Shown here piece by piece: positions 43,208 through 53,618 of a stretch of DNA of 64,000 nucleotides. Under the pieces are notes generated by a model. The model saw nothing but the letters and a program-made list of their open reading frames with translations, was not told the origin of the DNA and ran no database searches. The position numbers were made by a program, and so were the translations under genes. How positions within the stretch are numbered: the stretch's first letter is position 1; every line of letters begins with the position of its first letter. The stretch covers positions 74,333-138,332 of the forward strand of contig VCMS01000293.1 of NCBI GenBank assembly GCA_022539475.1. The letters are read 5' to 3'. The DNA comes from Gracilaria domingensis (lineage: Eukaryota; Rhodophyta; Florideophyceae; Gracilariales; Gracilariaceae).

Positions 43208-43952
43208 GCCGCGCGCGGAGCTGCCGCAGTCGCCGTCGCCGCCGCCGGCCGTGTCTCCCCGCCGCCGAGCGCGCTGCCCGCCCAAGCGCCGGTGGAGAAG
43301 CACGAGCTCAAGCTGCTGAAAATCGCGCCGTCTCAAATAAGCTTCACGGACGACAGCGCGCAGCAAACCATCTTCGCCGCGTTCATCGCGCTGGGCGCCG
43401 CGGCGGTGCTGCTGCCGCCGCTGCTCAGCCCGCCGCCGCTCGTGCAGACGGGCGTGGCGGGCGCGGCGGCGGCGGCGCTGGCGACGTGGGCCGTCGACGC
43501 GCTGTCGCTGGACGGCGCGCTGCAGAAGGCCGGCTGGCTGGCGCTGCAGTCGCGCCGCCGCGTGGCGCGCCACGAGGCGGCGCACATCCTGGTGGCGCAC
43601 CTGCTGGCGCTGCGCGTGCAGCGCTCCACATGCCGTCCGCGCTGCGCGCGCTGCGCGGCGAGGCGCCGGCGCCGTCATCGCGACCGCGGCGCCGATGCGT
43701 CGACACGTGCGCCGTGGCGGTGGCCGGCACCGTGGCCGAGATCCGCGCGTTTGGCCACGCCAGGGCGGCGTCGACGACATTGAGAAGGCGCTGCGCGTGG
43801 GCGGCCGCTGGCAGGTGGTGTACTGGGGCGTGGTGGCCGCCGACCTGCTGCTCAAGGAGCACGCGCGCGCGCTCGACGCGCTGGCGCTGGAGATTGCGCG
43901 CGGCGAGCAGCGCGTGGACGCGCTGCTGCGCGTCGTTGACCGCCATGTGTAA
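43099..43952 (+). CDS. M41/FtsH-like peptidase-domain protein, probably plastid, frameshifted
   Basis: An ATG at 43099 starts a Leu/Pro/Ala/Arg-rich leader with a long GCC repeat, consistent with a plastid transit peptide. The open frame from 43292 has LKLLKIAPSQISFTDDSAQQ, a hydrophobic membrane segment, and RRRVARHEAAHILVAHLL, which contains an HEXXH zinc-binding motif in an M41-like context. After two phase changes (near 43620 and 43765) it continues with VAGTVAEIRAFGHA, GGVDDIEKALRVGG and a helical tail ending at 43952. The AAA ATPase part of FtsH is absent, as in a plant group of short FtsH-like proteins. Frameshifts lie in very GC-rich DNA and may be errors. Function not known. Confidence 0.5.
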
Positions 43953-44094
43953 AGCAGCCCTTTTGTAAGCACCTGCGCTGTAAACTTTCCTTTGTAGAGT
44001 CTACAATGTACACCCCCAACCCCGCGCCCCGTCCGCCCGCGCGAGCGCGTACAGCTGCCGCCCCCCCCCCCGCCGCCCGCGCCGTCCCGCCGCC

Positions 44095-45269
44095 ATGATC
44101 TTCGAGAAGACCGCCACCACCGTGTCGCTGCAGCCAGCGCCAGCTCTCTCGCCAGCGCCCCGTCACCATCCTGCTTCTGTACGCCGTCGTCGCCTTTGTC
44201 GTCGCCGTCGTCTCGTACAATGTCACCTTCTCCATGGTCTTGCTCCCGCTCGCGTCCTTCGCCTTTTCCGCGCTCGATCGAACGCCCTCGTACGCGCCTC
44301 ACCACCGCCTCCTCCCGTTCGATACGCTGCCGCGCGCGGTGGGGCGCGCTCCCGCTGCATGACGCCGCGGCGAGCGCCCAGGTCAACTTTGCCTCGCTGC
44401 CGATGAGACGACCGGAGGCTGACCTCATGCTGTCTACCTCTCGCCCGAGGACGCGTACTTCGAATACGGCGCCAGTGGTACCACGCTCGCCGTTCCTTCC
44501 CTCGTTCACACTGCCTTTTCCGTCGACCACGACGTGCAGGTTTGCAAGGGAGTCGATGCGGAAATGCATCGCCACAAGCATCTCTCGCACACCTTACGCG
44601 CGTTTTGCGTGCCGGTAGCGCCCGGCCCGCCGGCTGGGGAACAGTCTCGCCGTTTGAAGAAGGCTCGTACGCCGCCTTTCAGAACTACGTTGATTTACCG
44701 CGCTCAAACCTCTCCGACCAGCTATTCATAAGTTCTTATCAATGGTCGTGCTCGCGTTGCATGCGCGTGCGGATACTACCACAACTCAAACCTACAAGCT
44801 TAGTTTTCTTTCATGACTTCTTTCTGCGACCGGCTCATTACGCTGCCGTCCTTCCGTTCTACCACGAGGTTGCGCGAGTAGTTGCACATGGACTGTCAGG
44901 GAATACCGACGAGCCTATGGGCTTGCTAGTGCTACGGCCTCGCGAAGAGTACATCCGTTCGGACGTTTCCATTTCTCGCATTAATGCCATCTACGCACAG
45001 TACACTGAGGAGCAACCCAGCGAAGCGTCCACACAAATTGAAATTGCGTATGATCACGGTCTCCTGCAAAGCGATCGTGGCGCTTTCCGTACGTCGCGTT
45101 TAGACGACAATTATCTCGACAAACCACGTACATGCGCATATTACTCGATCTTGTTGCTATTCCGTTTGTCATTCTTACGTACATGGTGCTTCGTGACATT
45201 TTCCGAAAGGTCTTCCTGGAGGGCCTTGTCCACGGCCAGTCCGCGTGGGCACCGGTTACTCAGCGGTGA
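44095..45269 (+). CDS. Unknown protein with two membrane segments, frameshifted
   Basis: An ATG at 44095 leads, after a phase change near 44150, into PVTILLLYAVVAFVVAVVSY and a second hydrophobic stretch, so an N-terminal membrane anchor. The middle, in pieces, includes SNLSDQLFISSYQ, VARVVAHGLSGNTDEPMGLL and SRINAIYAQYTEEQPSEAS, a probable lumenal domain. After another shift near 45075 the C-terminus has MRILLDLVAIPFVILTYMVL, a final membrane helix, then a short tail to the stop at 45267-45269. TM-domain-TM architecture resembles several ER proteins, but I recognise none. Starts 140 bases after the M41-like gene on the same strand. Several indels are required, so confidence in the joined model is low. 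Confidence 0.35.
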
Positions 45270-45682
45270 TATTCGAGCGGCCACCAGCTGGACGACAGGC
45301 ACCTCCGGTGGGTGCTTGCCGCTAACACCAAGTCAAATTCAATGCCGGTCACGAGTGGCAGAACACAACTGACTTCTTCTGTAGGTGGCAAGGCCGAGTA
45401 ACTAATTAACCAGTTTGTCTTATTTGTTGTTGATGCTAGCTGAGCGAATACAAAACTCAATATTATGTTCGTAGTACTGATGTTGTGCCTCATCGTGAGG
45501 ATACAACGTATAATAATCACGGCTCCATCCGCGCGCACAATCCTCACAAAACATCGGCCGTCGTCCATGAGGTGGGTCATGAGCGGGTGCTTTTTGTTGT
45601 GCTCAGTTTCGCGTATGAATTGCTTCTCGGCTTCTGAGCAATGCGAAATATCCACTTCTTCAAGCTGTTCCTCGCCAGTCAA
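45260..45682 (-). CDS. Hypothetical ORF, weak
   Basis: 140 codons. Starts with an acidic segment (MTGEEQLEEVDISHCSEAEK) and has HPLMTHLMDDGRCFVRIVRA, which looks like folded protein, then a run of hydrophobic and polar residues that may be read-through. It overlaps the end of the two-TM gene by ten bases on the opposite strand. No family is recognised. A longer basic frame upstream on the same strand (46272-45853) could be part of the same gene through introns or indels. Confidence 0.3.
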   Translation of the reverse strand: MTGEEQLEEVDISHCSEAEKQFIRETEHNKKHPLMTHLMDDGRCFVRIVRADGAVIIIRCILTMRHNISTTNIILSFVFAQLASTTNKTNWLISYSALPPTEEVSCVLPLVTGIEFDLVLAASTHRRCLSSSWWPLEYHR

Positions 45683-48072
45683 AACGACCGACTCCTCCGA
45701 GAATTGTCTAGTCGGACCCCGCTCCGAGCATCGTGTTGGGCGCTGTGCTCGGCGTGCGATACGGGTGCGGAATTGGGTGGCTTTGCGGTCGGGCTGTTGT
45801 GCTTGGGTGGCATGAAGGTTATTTGCGTTTAGATTGCGAAGTGCGGAACGATTTATTTTCCGATCGCAACACCTCCTTCAAAATCTTCTTCCTCTTCCTC
45901 TTGGAAGGCGTTTCCTTCACGGGGGCAGGTGCGTCTTGCATTTCGACGTCGGGCTTGAATACTCGAACCTTTTTCGTTTCGAACAAGGAACATTTTCGTC
46001 ATCATGGTGCGAGGAACGACGACGTTTGCGACAAGAAGACGGTGTCGGGACGTAGCGCTTTCGCTTTGAGTGCGACGAATTGACGCGACTGTGCGACTTT
46101 TTACGAGCATGTTGTCCCAAAGGAGTTGACGGGCGTGGCTTCCCGCTCCAACATCACTCCAAGGCTCGCTTCCGAGAGGCGACCGTGCGTTCTCTTTTTC
46201 GCGGGCCGTTCCTCTGCGCGGTGAGCACGGGTTGGCGTCGTCGCTGAAAACATGACGGCTTCCCCTTTTCAAGCCAGTGAAGAGGATTCGCGGAAGTTTC
46301 GGGCTACTCTGATGCTTTGGAACCGTTTAGTGGCTGGGGTCTGAAGGTCTTGGAATGACGGTGCGGTCGAAGGCGAGCTCAGTCATGCGGGGAATGTTGC
46401 ACAGCGACATGACTAAGGGCGTAGGTTGGCATCGTTGAGCGATGAACGGTCACCAGAATTATGATTCGCCTCGTGTCCCACCATTTGGGTGCACCTCGGC
46501 GGGCCATGTCAACCCGCGAGAGCTGCCATTCCAATTGTTATTTTTTAGAAAGAATTCCGTAATAATTAAAACACGGGTACAGGTCGGACACAAGTTGAAC
46601 ATTTGTCCAGGTGTCGCATTGCGTGATATGTAGTTTTACTTCGTGTCATACACGCCTCCAGCTGATGGAAGCAGTGGGCGCGGCGAGCGGAGCAGATCCG
46701 TAACACCAGGGGTGCGGACAGTCGACGCACTGTGAAGCAGTGTTGCACGATATGAATAATATTTACGTAACTGTACACTGGTGTATAGAATTGAAGATCT
46801 TACGAGAGGCAGTGAGCATATGATTTGTGCAATCATAATGCCGACCGTCCGATGAGCTGTGATTATTTAAGGCGATCTCATCGCCGAGCTGTGTAACTCA
46901 CCGTGGCCATGTCTATTTCTCGTTCCAAGAAATTCCCCCAATCTTCAAAGCGGTGGCGTCTTCGAGTATTACACGACCTCAGCGTAATCGCTGAAAGCAC
47001 ACAAACAGCAAAACCCCAATCCTGTGGGAGTCATTCCCATCTGAGAAAACGCTGCACAGTTGGATCGACTCTCTTAGACCACTGAAAAGCCCACGAAAAA
47101 CGATTATGCCGCGGTAGTCAGTGATTTAAACGCTGAAAGCTTCAAGGGCGAAGGTAGTGTTTCGAACGGGTCCGCATGTGCCAGTTACCTACTTCGGGTA
47201 TTTCAAGCCGCTGGTGACGCGTTTCTGAACAATTTGAGGCTGAAGACCAGCACTCTGCAAAGGAGTGAGAAACCTGAACGCTGCCGGCGTTTGGACTGAG
47301 ACTGAAATGGCTGCTTGTCATTATTCGTACTGGTACAGACAATGTCGAGGTGTTTGGACGCATTCTGTTCTGGTGGAAGACTTCTTTAGGGCGAGCTCGG
47401 AAGTGCTTTCCATGCAAGCCAATACTTTCGCGACATTACTGAACAGGGCGTTGCGATTGCGCGTCAGATGTCTTTCCTTGTGAAGCAGGGGCATGACGCC
47501 GTCTTTTCAAACTCCTACCGTACCGCGCGAGAGGCTCTTAGTACCAAGCTGGAAATTGAAGCGGCAAAGCAGCTCGCTAAAGCGAGGATCGAGAAGTCAA
47601 AGAAATGGAAGGGTGGCAACAGTGCCACCCCGAGTGAATAATGTCACAGGACGACACATCCGCCACAGCGTGTTTCAGGGGGAAGAACCTCTGTGGCGGA
47701 AAACCTCCCAAAGGCCGACGCATGGAGTCCATTGGGGCTTCGGAGTTCATGGTCGTTCGATAAGGTTTGGGATTCGCGACATGCCCACCAAGCCGTTCGT
47801 GCAGGCCCTCGAGCTTGGAGACATTCCCCAGACAGAGGAGACAAGGCATTTGCCTTGAACGACCTCAACGAAAGAGTTCGCACGGGAATATACGAGGAAG
47901 TATCGCAAAACTACGCCAAGTCCTGTGCGGATCGCGGGTGCATGATCTGGTCGGCATTCACTACGTGAACCGGCGAAGGGAACGAGAGAAAGGGGTCGCT
48001 TCGTAGTGAACTTTCACAGACAGAGTATGCACTGGAGGAAAGGTGTAGTGCAACCCGTGAGCGGGAAAAAGA
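45683..48072. other. Region with remnant ORFs of unknown origin
   Basis: 45853-46272 on the minus strand holds a Lys/Arg/Ser-rich frame ending in EEEEEDFEGG. From about 46900 to 47980 the plus strand has open pieces in changing frames, including REALSTKLEIEAAKQLAKAR (helical, about 47535-47595) and KAFALNDLNERVRTGIYEEV (about 47845-47905). The order and decay suggest a degraded mobile-element or host ORF. I cannot name it. It ends at the family A 5' LTR. Confidence 0.35.
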
Positions 48073-49037
48073 TGTAGAGCAACGCATTTTGCGTGGTTAT
48101 CAGGATGATGCGCCTCATATACTCAGGGAGTGATACGAGGATGCACTCGAAGAGTTATGAGTTGGACCCAATTTTGGCGGTTACTTTTGGAATGGCTTTC
48201 CCACAGTTACCTTTAATCAGGGTTGCCATTGCTGGCCAATACCGCTAGGTGGACGCGTGTACTACACCACCGTGTGTGTGCATATTACGGGACAATAGGT
48301 AGTGCACCTGAGGTGCCTGACACTGGGCTAGCCACGTGTACGGACCCCTGCGGGTGTGCACCACGTGTACATAGTTAGTTTAGACCTACTTAGGTGAGCT
48401 CGACCTCGTCGTCGCCAGCACCTTTGTAAGTCAACCCGAGCACTTCTAAGTGAACTCTTTGTCGAGTAGCGCTCTCCTGAGTGGACTCTACACGAGTGAG
48501 GCTCTGGCGCCAACCGCCTACGTGGGTTATCACTCTCGCGAGTATAGCCACGTCTGTTACGGTGGTCCTACCCTCTCGGTACCTTTGAGGAACATCTGTC
48601 GTTGATGTCGGGACCTGAGGGTCGTACCGAGGAAGTATAGGACTAGATTACGAAGTGATCCGACTCTGTATAGAGTTTTGCCGTGTTTACGGAACCCGTG
48701 CATTACCGTTGGAGGATCTCGCCCCGCTCCGGGCACAGTGCCGAGGAGGCCCTACCCGTCGCGTGTGGGGTGTTGTTTGTTGTTGTTTTCTGTTGCTTTC
48801 CCTCTCGGACTACAACCTGTCGTTGGTCGTGTTTCATCGTTGCCGATACCACCCCATCTCTGGAGTTTCTCATCGTTTCCTCCCACGTGGCCTATCACCT
48901 CTTAGGTATAGCCGTTGCCACTTCGGCCTTACAACCGAGTTACGGTGGTACAGAGGCTCTGTCACTGGTCTGCCATCTCTCACGAGAGGGACCTTCGGAC
49001 AGTCTGGTGGGTTTCACTCTTCCGAGTTTGCCCCACA
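48073..49037 (+). repeat. 5' LTR of family A copy 2
   Basis: 965 bases from TGTAGAGCAACG to CCCCACA, matching 9015-9987. Followed after two bases by the primer-binding site, which marks it as the upstream LTR. Its left flank is AAAGA. Confidence 0.9.
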
Positions 49038-49039
49038 AG

Positions 49040-49057
49040 TGGTCTCCCGACCTAGAA
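49040..49057 (+). other. Primer-binding site of family A
   Basis: TGGTCTCCCGACCTAGAA, two bases after the LTR end and identical to the family B site at 13171-13188 (minus strand). Pairs with the 3' end of a tRNA to start minus-strand synthesis. Confidence 0.75.
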
Positions 49058-49281
49058 CCGTTTTAGGTCACTGTCGTGGAATTGACTTGATTGTTGACGG
49101 ATCACCGTTTTCTGACAACGATCAGGGGACTCTTTAGAGTTTTGGAGGTTGACAACTTTTGAACGTGAACCGCTGACGTGGTGGTTTACCGAGAAGGTTT
49201 ATTGAGTTTTCTTGTTCTTTGGGGACTCGTGTACGAGTTTAAACTGGATCATCTGGATCAGATTGCCTACTGGTTTCCAGT

Positions 49282-51657
49282 ATGCCGCAACCGCCTCGAG
49301 GTTCTCGAGCTGGTTCAGCGCGGTCGTCAGCTGCGGTTCCACCCGTTGCACCGACGTCCCGGTCTATCCAGATGAGGCGCAACCCTCTTGAGGTCGTACC
49401 CCGCCCCCGGAGAACGCGCTCAGTTACGGAAGCACCTAAGGAAAACGTGGGTTCTGCTCAACCCGTCGTTGAGACACCATCCATGGTTAACCCTAACGCT
49501 GCTACCGTAGCCGAGTTGGCTAGGTTGGAATCCGCTTGGATATTAATCACGCTGCTCACGTGGAACTCCTACAGGATGTTACTCGTGAGGGACGCAGGTT
49601 GATAATGCCCAGGTGAGGGATGTCTCAGGAGACTTACGTCTTCTGAGAAGGGACGTGAATTCCATTATGGAAAATCTGGGTACCGCAGACGTCCTTCGTC
49701 GGAGTACAGGGGCATTTGTCGAGGAATTGCGCACGCGATGATCGGTCGATTCGTTCGCGCTTGGAACGCTGGGAGGATACAATCCGTATGGAATGAAGCT
49801 GTGGGACGCACAGGTTCCTCAAGAAATCCATCTGCGGATGAAGACATCGTTCGTTGAAGCAGAAACGTCGACACTCAAAAGAGTTCACTATGATCGATTA
49901 TCGGCTCCTGACTCGAGCGGCATGATGAAGACAGTTCGTCAGATTCATCTGATAGTGATGACAACCGTCATAGGTCCGTTCGACACGGTCCGGAAAGCGA
50001 CGCAGTCTACTAGGCAGTGAACTGAGATTTTCACGCGTGAAAAGGACGGGCGCCACTTGGGACTCAAAGAGTTTAAGGCCGACGGACCCGCTCTACACCA
50101 AAAGCTGTTGTCGTACCGCTATTAATCGGTTGNAGATCATCTGATAGTGATGACAACCGTCAAAAGGTCACGCGTTCGCCACGGTCCGCAAGCGAACGCA
50201 GTCTACTCAGGCAGTGCATGAGTCACGAGTGAAAGGACGGCGGGCCAACTTGGGACACTCAAGAGTTAAAGCGACGCCCGCTCTAACACAAAGCTGTTTG
50301 TCGTACCCGCTGATTATCGGTTTGGAAGATGTTGACTTCGAATCGCTCCTCGCGAGGACGCGGTAGGTGACAGGACTACATTCGCAGGTTGAATGTTACC
50401 CCTGAAACAAGGAGCTCTCGGGACAGATCTATCCTTATCTTGGATTTCCTTGCAGGTTCGTCCAAGGAGGCCGATATACTGAGGTATGAGTGAAGCACGG
50501 CCCATTATGTGCACTGCCGTACTTCCTAACAGGGACTGCGGAAGATCAGTACAACTCAGTTCGAGGAACCTCGAGAGCCTCGGAAGAGGAGTCACGTGTT
50601 GGCCGGAAGCCGTGAACTACCTTCTCAGGTCGTACGCGACTTCCAACGCGATTTACAGCGCTACTCTTGCTGTTCGCGACACTAGACAGAAGAGTGGAGA
50701 ATCTGAAACGGTTTATTCAACGCGGTTGAACAAAGCGTTTCACCGATGTGGTAATGTGTATTCCGCACAGGAGCGGTGTACCATGTTTGTTGATGGTTTG
50801 GACCCCACCATTCGGTCGTTGGTCGCTCGCCGACGCGAGGAAAAACGCCGAATGACGTACCTAGAGTTGGTTAATTACGCCCCAGAGCGGAAGGAGAGCG
50901 TATCGAGCCCGCAACCCCGGGGCAGCGCCGCTCGAAAGCGCTACTCGCGGAGAGTTCGTCACCATCGATGTCGGTTTTGCGACGTGAAACCGCTGTCGGT
51001 GATGCTGATAACGTCCACTTCATCGAAGTAACCCCGATTCTTACGGATCTAACGGACCTGCCGTCACCTCGATTCCGAGCACGGAAGAGACCCGCATTGT
51101 ATGCCCAAGGTGTCCGGGTGCCTGCAGCCCGCTGCTTACGCTAACAATTCGTCGCGTCTGAACCGTCCAGGGTGGAAGGACACAGCACCACAACGTCGAG
51201 TGGACAATCGCCCTCGCGACAAAACCGGCCTCGGTCATATGTACAGTGCTACTTCCAGGTCACGTATCGACGCAGTGCGTATTTCCGCCGTCGCACAGGC
51301 CAAAATTATTGCGTATTACGACGCCCTCACGCCCGAGAAAAGGAATCTGTTCCACGAAAGGAATATGATAAGGCCAGAGCTGAACTGGATTACCGGTTCC
51401 GGGTTATGCTCAGCCCTCCGTTCCGGACAGGCACCTTCGAACCAGGTTCAAGGCGAAGTACCCACGCATGGGGTTCAGTTAGGCCCCGACGGAGTTACGC
51501 ACCGAATTCGGTGAGCCCCGTTCAGGAAAAACTGACTTCAGGAGTTTCCCCTACGGGAGGGGCGCCTTCCGAGCCGAAGTTGAAGGCGCCCGAGGCGTCA
51601 CAGCTTCGCTCCCCAGCTGTTAGAATCCTTTCAAGGATAGCGGCTAAACTGACGTGA
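49282..51657 (+). pseudogene. Family A gag (broken)
   Basis: The ATG at 49282 opens a Pro/Arg/Ser-rich N-terminus (MPQPPRGSRAGSARSSAAV). The frame then changes several times. A capsid-like segment lies at 50486-51031 with AVNYLLRSYATSN, STRLNKAFHRCGNVYSAQ, MFVDGLDPTIRSLVARR and TYLELVNYAPERKES, homologous to the family B gag. Further downstream VCPRCPGAC (about 51096-51122) may be part of a zinc-binding element, and a Lys/Glu-rich tail runs to 51657. The middle is disturbed by the duplicated block at 49941-50324 with an N at 50133. Confidence 0.7.
49941..50324. repeat. Imperfect direct duplication around an N (assembly junction)
   Basis: 49941-50132 and 50134-50324 are near-identical except for many one-base indels, separated by a single N. 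This looks like two contig ends that overlap but were not merged. One copy is probably not real. Confidence 0.8.
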
Positions 51658-51758
51658 GCTCAGAACACCTTTCGGTTCTACGTCGTCCGTGGATACGGTC
51701 CCGTAATCTCCGTATTCCGGAAGAGTTCTTGTGATGGCCAAGAGAAACTACAAAGTTT

Positions 51759-52418
51759 ATGCCGATCTTGGCTTGTCTAACCAGTTCATGGTTCGACAGT
51801 TTGTCTGTGTTGGATACAGGAGCTGCACCGAACCTGATTCACCTTGAGTTGGTGCCACCCGCGCTACGGGATGAAATTCGTCATGGTCCAGGTTTGGACA
51901 TCGCGGATGCCAACAATAACCCGTTGCGTACTCTTGGGTACATACCTCTCATGGTACGATTAGGAACCTGTATGGTTAAAGTGGATTTCATGGTTTGCAA
52001 AAGCATTGCCGCACCGGTGATACTCGGTTGTGACTTTTGTGATCGTTTTGTTGAAGCGATTCGACCTCGAGCTCGAGTTGTTACCATGGATGATGGTTCC
52101 GAAATACCGATTGTAAGGAAACCGCTAAAGAGAGCTACACGCAGCGCGTCCCGCTTCCCTGCTGCACAGGAAGTTCCAACCGTCGACCCGGTATCATCTA
52201 AGCTCCATGTGGCTCATGCCATCGCAATCCCTGCGCAATCCCAAGTTTGGGTCACCATAACTACTAAGCAGTCTGGTCTACGTGTGGTACAACCATTGCC
52301 ATCATTGTATGATCAAAAGCAACTCGCTTTGGCGAACGGGAGTAATCTCGGTGGAACCCGACAAACCATTCAGAGTTTTGGTCGCCAACTTTGGCACAAC
52401 CCGACAGTGGTTAGCTAA
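51759..52418 (+). CDS. Family A retropepsin
   Basis: Open frame of 219 codons. The catalytic site is VLDTGAAPNLIHLE near residue 21, and the second conserved segment AAPVILGCDFCDRFV follows about 75 residues later. This is the aspartic protease that processes Gag-Pol. The C-terminal half links toward RT and carries no domain I recognise. It lies about 100 bases past the end of gag in another phase. Confidence 0.8.
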   Translation: MPILACLTSSWFDSLSVLDTGAAPNLIHLELVPPALRDEIRHGPGLDIADANNNPLRTLGYIPLMVRLGTCMVKVDFMVCKSIAAPVILGCDFCDRFVEAIRPRARVVTMDDGSEIPIVRKPLKRATRSASRFPAAQEVPTVDPVSSKLHVAHAIAIPAQSQVWVTITTKQSGLRVVQPLPSLYDQKQLALANGSNLGGTRQTIQSFGRQLWHNPTVVS

Positions 52419-52502
52419 AAACCAAATCCTTTGTACCACTCTCCCACACCCTGCTGCATCGTACCGACGAAGATACCCGTTGGGATGTTCTCGGTATAAC
52501 CG

Positions 52503-53309
52503 ATGCTAAGGAGTGGGAGGGATCGCGGAAACCGCTTTTACCGCATCGGTTACCCGGCGAGCGAAGTTACCAATCGCTGGCACCCACCGAGGGTAAAGCG
52601 TTGCCACCAGGAACGGAAGATACAGACCCTGTCAAGGAAACTGGAACAGTTGAATTTTGATCATGTACCTGAATCTCATAGAGGTAAGCTAAGAGAAATG
52701 TTGAGGGAGTTCACACCCATGTGGGATGGATCCCTTGGGACAATTGGAATCACGGAACACCGTATTGACCTACTTCCAGGTACTAGCCCCATTTCCCAAC
52801 ACCCATACCGGGCTGGTCCCAAAGCTAGGGAAGAAGAGCAATCTCAGGTTGAGAAGATGTTACGCGCTGGCGTCATAGAGGCAGCTCAATCCGCTTGGGC
52901 CTCACCCGTGTGCTAGTTCCAAAAGCGGACGGATCATGGCGATTCTGTATTGATTACCGTCGTCTAAATTCGGTCACCGTCAAGACGTTTATCCATACCA
53001 GGATGGACGAATACATTGACTCGCTTGGGATTGCTACAGTGTTCACCGCCTTGGATGCCAATTGGGGATACTGGCAAGTTCCGATCCGTGAAAAGGATAA
53101 GGACAAAAACTGCTTTTGTGTGCCACCAAGGTTTGTACCGGTTTAAACGAATGCCGTTCGGATTAACCACGCACCGGCTACGTTTCAACGTGCTATCGAT
53201 ATCCTCTTGGCTCGATTGAAGTGGAAGACCTGCTTGGTGTATCTTGACGATATCATAGTGTTCTCCGATAACCTTGATGACCACCTAACACACGTCCAGG
53301 ACGTCATGT
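52503..53309 (+). pseudogene. Family A copy 2 reverse transcriptase, N-terminal part
   Basis: 52503-52916 has HRIDLLPGTSPISQHPYR and ASPVC at its end. After indels at about 52910, 52985 and 53108 the frames give VLVPKADGSWRFCIDYRRLN, TALDANWGYWQVPIREKDK (catalytic Asp present), FKRMPFGL and [15 protein letters not shown] with the YLDD box. The reading is cut at 53309 by the copia LTR. Copy 1 lacks several of these indels, so they may be errors in this region. Confidence 0.85.
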
Positions 53310-53618
53310 TGTCGACAAACAACACAGATGTTGTTGTGCTCGGACAGGGAGCGCTGGCTATCCTGTCTGTCCACGAGGACTCTGAGCGGAGGGAAACGCG
53401 AGCAACGACACAGGTTGCTTGCTCTTGCAGTATGCTTTACTGTTGCGACTAGATTCTATCCGGGCTAGAAGGCGACAACGAGCCTAGCTGGACTGCTAAG
53501 TAGCTACGCAAGTTATCCGCACAGTGCGATGGACTAATTCGATACCATAGTGTTCGAAGAGTATCGACAAAGAAGATGTAATGTCGACGCAAGTAGTCAC
53601 GGACTTGTAGGATCAACA
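53310..53618 (-). repeat. Copia 3' LTR (left on the plus strand)
   Basis: 309 bases reading TGTTGATCC...TTTGTCGACA on the minus strand, near-identical to 58576-58890. Confidence 0.9.

Noticed and set aside
42692-44590. A 632-codon minus frame across the M41-like and two-TM genes
   Set aside because: Arg/Ala/Ser low complexity, no motif, and it overlaps plus-strand frames that do show motifs.
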